From the NCBI GenBank assembly GCA_014871665.1, contig WGSL01000080.1, forward strand, positions 1-7,709: a stretch of 7,709 bases of DNA, written 5' to 3'. How positions within the stretch are numbered: the first letter of the stretch is position 1; each line of letters opens with the position of its first letter. Made by a program: the position numbers and the translations under genes. The notes below the pieces were generated by a model, which ran no database searches, was not told the DNA's origin, and worked only from the letters and a program-made list of their open reading frames with translations. The stretch comes from Collinsella sp. (GTDB lineage: Bacteria; Actinomycetota; Coriobacteriia; Coriobacteriales; Coriobacteriaceae). Positions 7,195 through 7,709 of this stretch are shown here, piece after piece.

Positions 7195-7305
7195 CCCGAG
7201 GGCGTAAAGAGGGACGGAATGTTCAGGCAATCTCAACTGAATCAGCTCCGCTGTGACACGCGCGAGTTACCTTTAATGGATATGAGGTGAATGAGGCGAT
7301 TGTTT

Positions 7306-7314
7306 TGCTATACT
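7306..7314 (+). promoter_or_regulatory. Extended -10 promoter of tRNA-Val
   Basis: TGCTATACT combines a TG extension with a 5-of-6 -10 hexamer and ends 10 nt before the tRNA 5' end, so the primary transcript would carry only a few leader bases for RNase P. The -35 region is poor, which is tolerable for extended -10 promoters. Confidence 0.6.
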
Positions 7315-7324
7315 CTCTCCGCAC

Positions 7325-7400
7325 GGGCGATTGGCGCAACGGTTAGCGCAGGTGCTTTACACGCACAAGGCTGGGGGTTCGAATCCCTCATCGCCCACCA
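7325..7400 (+). tRNA. tRNA-Val (anticodon UAC), CCA encoded
   Basis: The 76-nt gene folds as a complete cloverleaf. The acceptor GGGCGAT/ATCGCCC is a perfect 7 bp. The D stem GCGC/GCGC encloses loop AACGGTTA. The anticodon arm has loop TTTACAC with anticodon TAC at 7358-7360. The variable loop AGGCT has 5 nt, the T loop is TTCGAAT, and A73 plus CCA are encoded. It should read GUA and other valine GUN codons. The T stem has one G-T pair. The outermost anticodon-stem pair (27-43) is G-A, a mismatch that leaves four good pairs. The last 18 bases are repeated downstream, making this the reference copy for the array that follows. Confidence 0.95.
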
Positions 7401-7410
7401 CTGAATTGTT

Positions 7411-7442
7411 AGGCCTCCAGCGATGGAGGCCTTTCTTTTTTT
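7411..7442 (+). terminator. Intrinsic terminator of tRNA-Val
   Basis: AGGCCTCCA (7411-7419) and TGGAGGCCT (7424-7432) form a perfect 9-bp stem closing a GNRA tetraloop GCGA, followed by TTCTTTTTTT. It begins 11 nt after the tRNA CCA, so it is the expected end of the tRNA transcript. Confidence 0.93.
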
Positions 7443-7455
7443 CAGGCCCATCGCA

Positions 7456-7470
7456 GAGGGATTCGAACCC
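7456..7470 (-). repeat. Inverted copy of the tRNA T arm (copy 1)
   Basis: GAGGGATTCGAACCC is the exact reverse complement of 7375-7389, the T-stem and T-loop part of the tRNA. On the minus strand it reads as the 3' part of a tRNA, but what follows (TGCGATGGGCC) does not form an acceptor arm and no upstream tRNA body is present. It is a fragment, not a tRNA gene. A second identical copy is at 7641-7655. Confidence 0.85.
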
Positions 7471-7476
7471 GACAGG

Positions 7477-7562
7477 GTGCGGAGCTGAGGAAACGCGAAG
7501 CGTTTTCCAGCGCAGCACGCGAGGGCCGTAGGCCCGAAGCGAAAGCGGGCGGCGTCAGCCGC
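7477..7562 (+). repeat. Train of short hairpins inside repeat unit 1
   Basis: Successive hairpins can be drawn. GTGC...GCAC (7477-7518) encloses GCTG-A-GGAAACGC paired with GCGTTTTCCAGC across a GAA loop. GGGCC-GTA-GGCCC is at 7523-7535. CCCG...CGGG at 7533-7549 has GCGAAAGC inside. GCGGC-GTCA-GCCGC is at 7549-7562. Some neighbours share bases, so they compete. The first hairpin recurs in the second unit. The remaining hairpins would lie past the window edge. Confidence 0.6.
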
Positions 7563-7597
7563 ACGCGACATCCCTCATCGCCCACCACTGATTTGAT

Positions 7598-7628
7598 AGG
7601 CTCCCAGCAATGGGGGTCTTTCTTTTTT
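7598..7628 (+). terminator. Terminator-like hairpin of repeat unit 2
   Basis: AGGCTCCCA (7598-7606), loop GCAA and TGGGGGTCT (7611-7619), then TTCTTTTTT, form a 9-bp stem with two G-U pairs and a GNRA loop. It is the homologue of the tRNA-Val terminator, weaker by wobble pairs but still intact. No gene lies just upstream to be terminated except the repeat itself. Confidence 0.75.
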
Positions 7629-7640
7629 GGGCCCATCGCA

Positions 7641-7655
7641 GAGGGATTCGAACCC
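7641..7655 (-). repeat. Inverted copy of the tRNA T arm (copy 2)
   Basis: GAGGGATTCGAACCC is repeated here within the identical 78-bp block, again opposite in direction to tRNA-Val and without a tRNA body. Confidence 0.85.
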
Positions 7656-7709
7656 GACAGGGTGCGGAGCTGAGGAAACGCGAAGCGTTTTCCAGCGCAG
7701 CACGCGAGG

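Larger units (their letters stand above)
7383..7569 (+). repeat. Tandem repeat unit 1 (187 bp), starting in the tRNA 3' end
   Basis: This unit runs from the tRNA T loop through CCA, then a terminator (7411-7442), an inverted T-arm copy (7456-7470) and a hairpin-rich stretch (7477-7562). The next unit begins at 7570 with the same 22 bases that begin here. A 78-bp block (7447-7524) is identical to 7632-7709. The offset is 187 bp at the left and 185 bp further right because of a 2-nt indel after the terminator. No protein-coding gene is supported here. The open frames across it translate tRNA-derived sequence and hairpins. Confidence 0.9.
7570..7709 (+). repeat. Tandem repeat unit 2 (partial, cut by window end)
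   Basis: This copy begins with 22 bases identical to 7383-7404 (tRNA 3' end from T loop to CCA plus CTGA) but lacks the rest of the tRNA body. It then has a diverged terminator and the 78-bp block identical to unit 1, ending at the window edge exactly where unit 1 continues into GGGCC-GTA-GGCCC. The array may continue further right. Confidence 0.88.

Noticed and set aside
7237..7245. CTGAATCAG palindrome upstream of asnB as an operator
   Set aside because: A short 9-base palindrome without a second copy in a fixed arrangement or a known regulator match. Not enough to claim a binding site.
7444..7587. A second tRNA gene on the minus strand using the inverted T arm
   Set aside because: The T stem has only three good pairs, and no acceptor, D or anticodon arm can be built from the adjoining sequence.
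7308..7636. Short open frames over the tRNA and repeats on both strands, including one containing MRDSNPQP
   Set aside because: They are translations of tRNA T-arm sequence and hairpin repeats, a familiar source of spurious proteins, and have no ribosome site or domain.
7383..7709. CRISPR array
   Set aside because: The repeat is about 185 bp, consists of tRNA 3' end, terminator and hairpins, and has no short repeats with unique spacers and no cas genes.

Overview
The window reads as chromosome from a high-GC Actinomycetota member of the Coriobacteriia, most likely Collinsella or a close relative. This is inferred from protein style, GC-rich codon use with long antisense open frames, and a gene set typical of that group. 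No species-level marker is present. All protein genes lie on the minus strand and read right to left. Only the tRNA gene is on the plus strand.

Layout in the direction of minus-strand transcription: asnB (glutamine-dependent asparagine synthetase, 7137 to 5257) has a -10-like box upstream and ends at a strong intrinsic terminator with a UNCG-type tetraloop (5207-5231). A probable promoter whose -35 overlaps that terminator's U tract then drives murE (5144 to 3582). After murE comes a very stable 13-bp RNA hairpin (3540-3572), then a HAD-IIB phosphatase of unknown substrate (3474 to 2563), murI (2511 to 1627), rph (1572 to 847), a 141-nt gap holding a terminator-like hairpin, rdgB (705 to 64), and the first 20 codons of dtd running off the left edge. 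rdgB and dtd are 3 nt apart and clearly co-transcribed.

The genes fall into two themes. One is cell-wall precursor supply: MurI makes D-glutamate, which MurD adds before MurE adds the third stem residue. The other is housekeeping of nucleic acids and translation: RNase PH matures tRNA 3' ends, RdgB removes non-canonical purine nucleotides, and Dtd hydrolyses D-aminoacyl-tRNAs. The MurE amino-acid-selectivity motif is EDPA, not DNPR, which argues against meso-diaminopimelate as third residue.

The right end is the unusual part. A plus-strand tRNA-Val(UAC) with encoded CCA (7325-7400) has its own extended -10 promoter and a GNRA-loop terminator. Its last 18 bases plus 4 flanking bases recur 187 bp downstream without the rest of the tRNA. 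They start a second copy of a roughly 185-bp unit that contains a covarying terminator, an inverted copy of the tRNA T arm and a train of short hairpins. The second copy is cut by the window edge, so the array may continue. The sequence does not say whether it is a chain of integration scars, a non-autonomous repeat family or an RNA-producing element.
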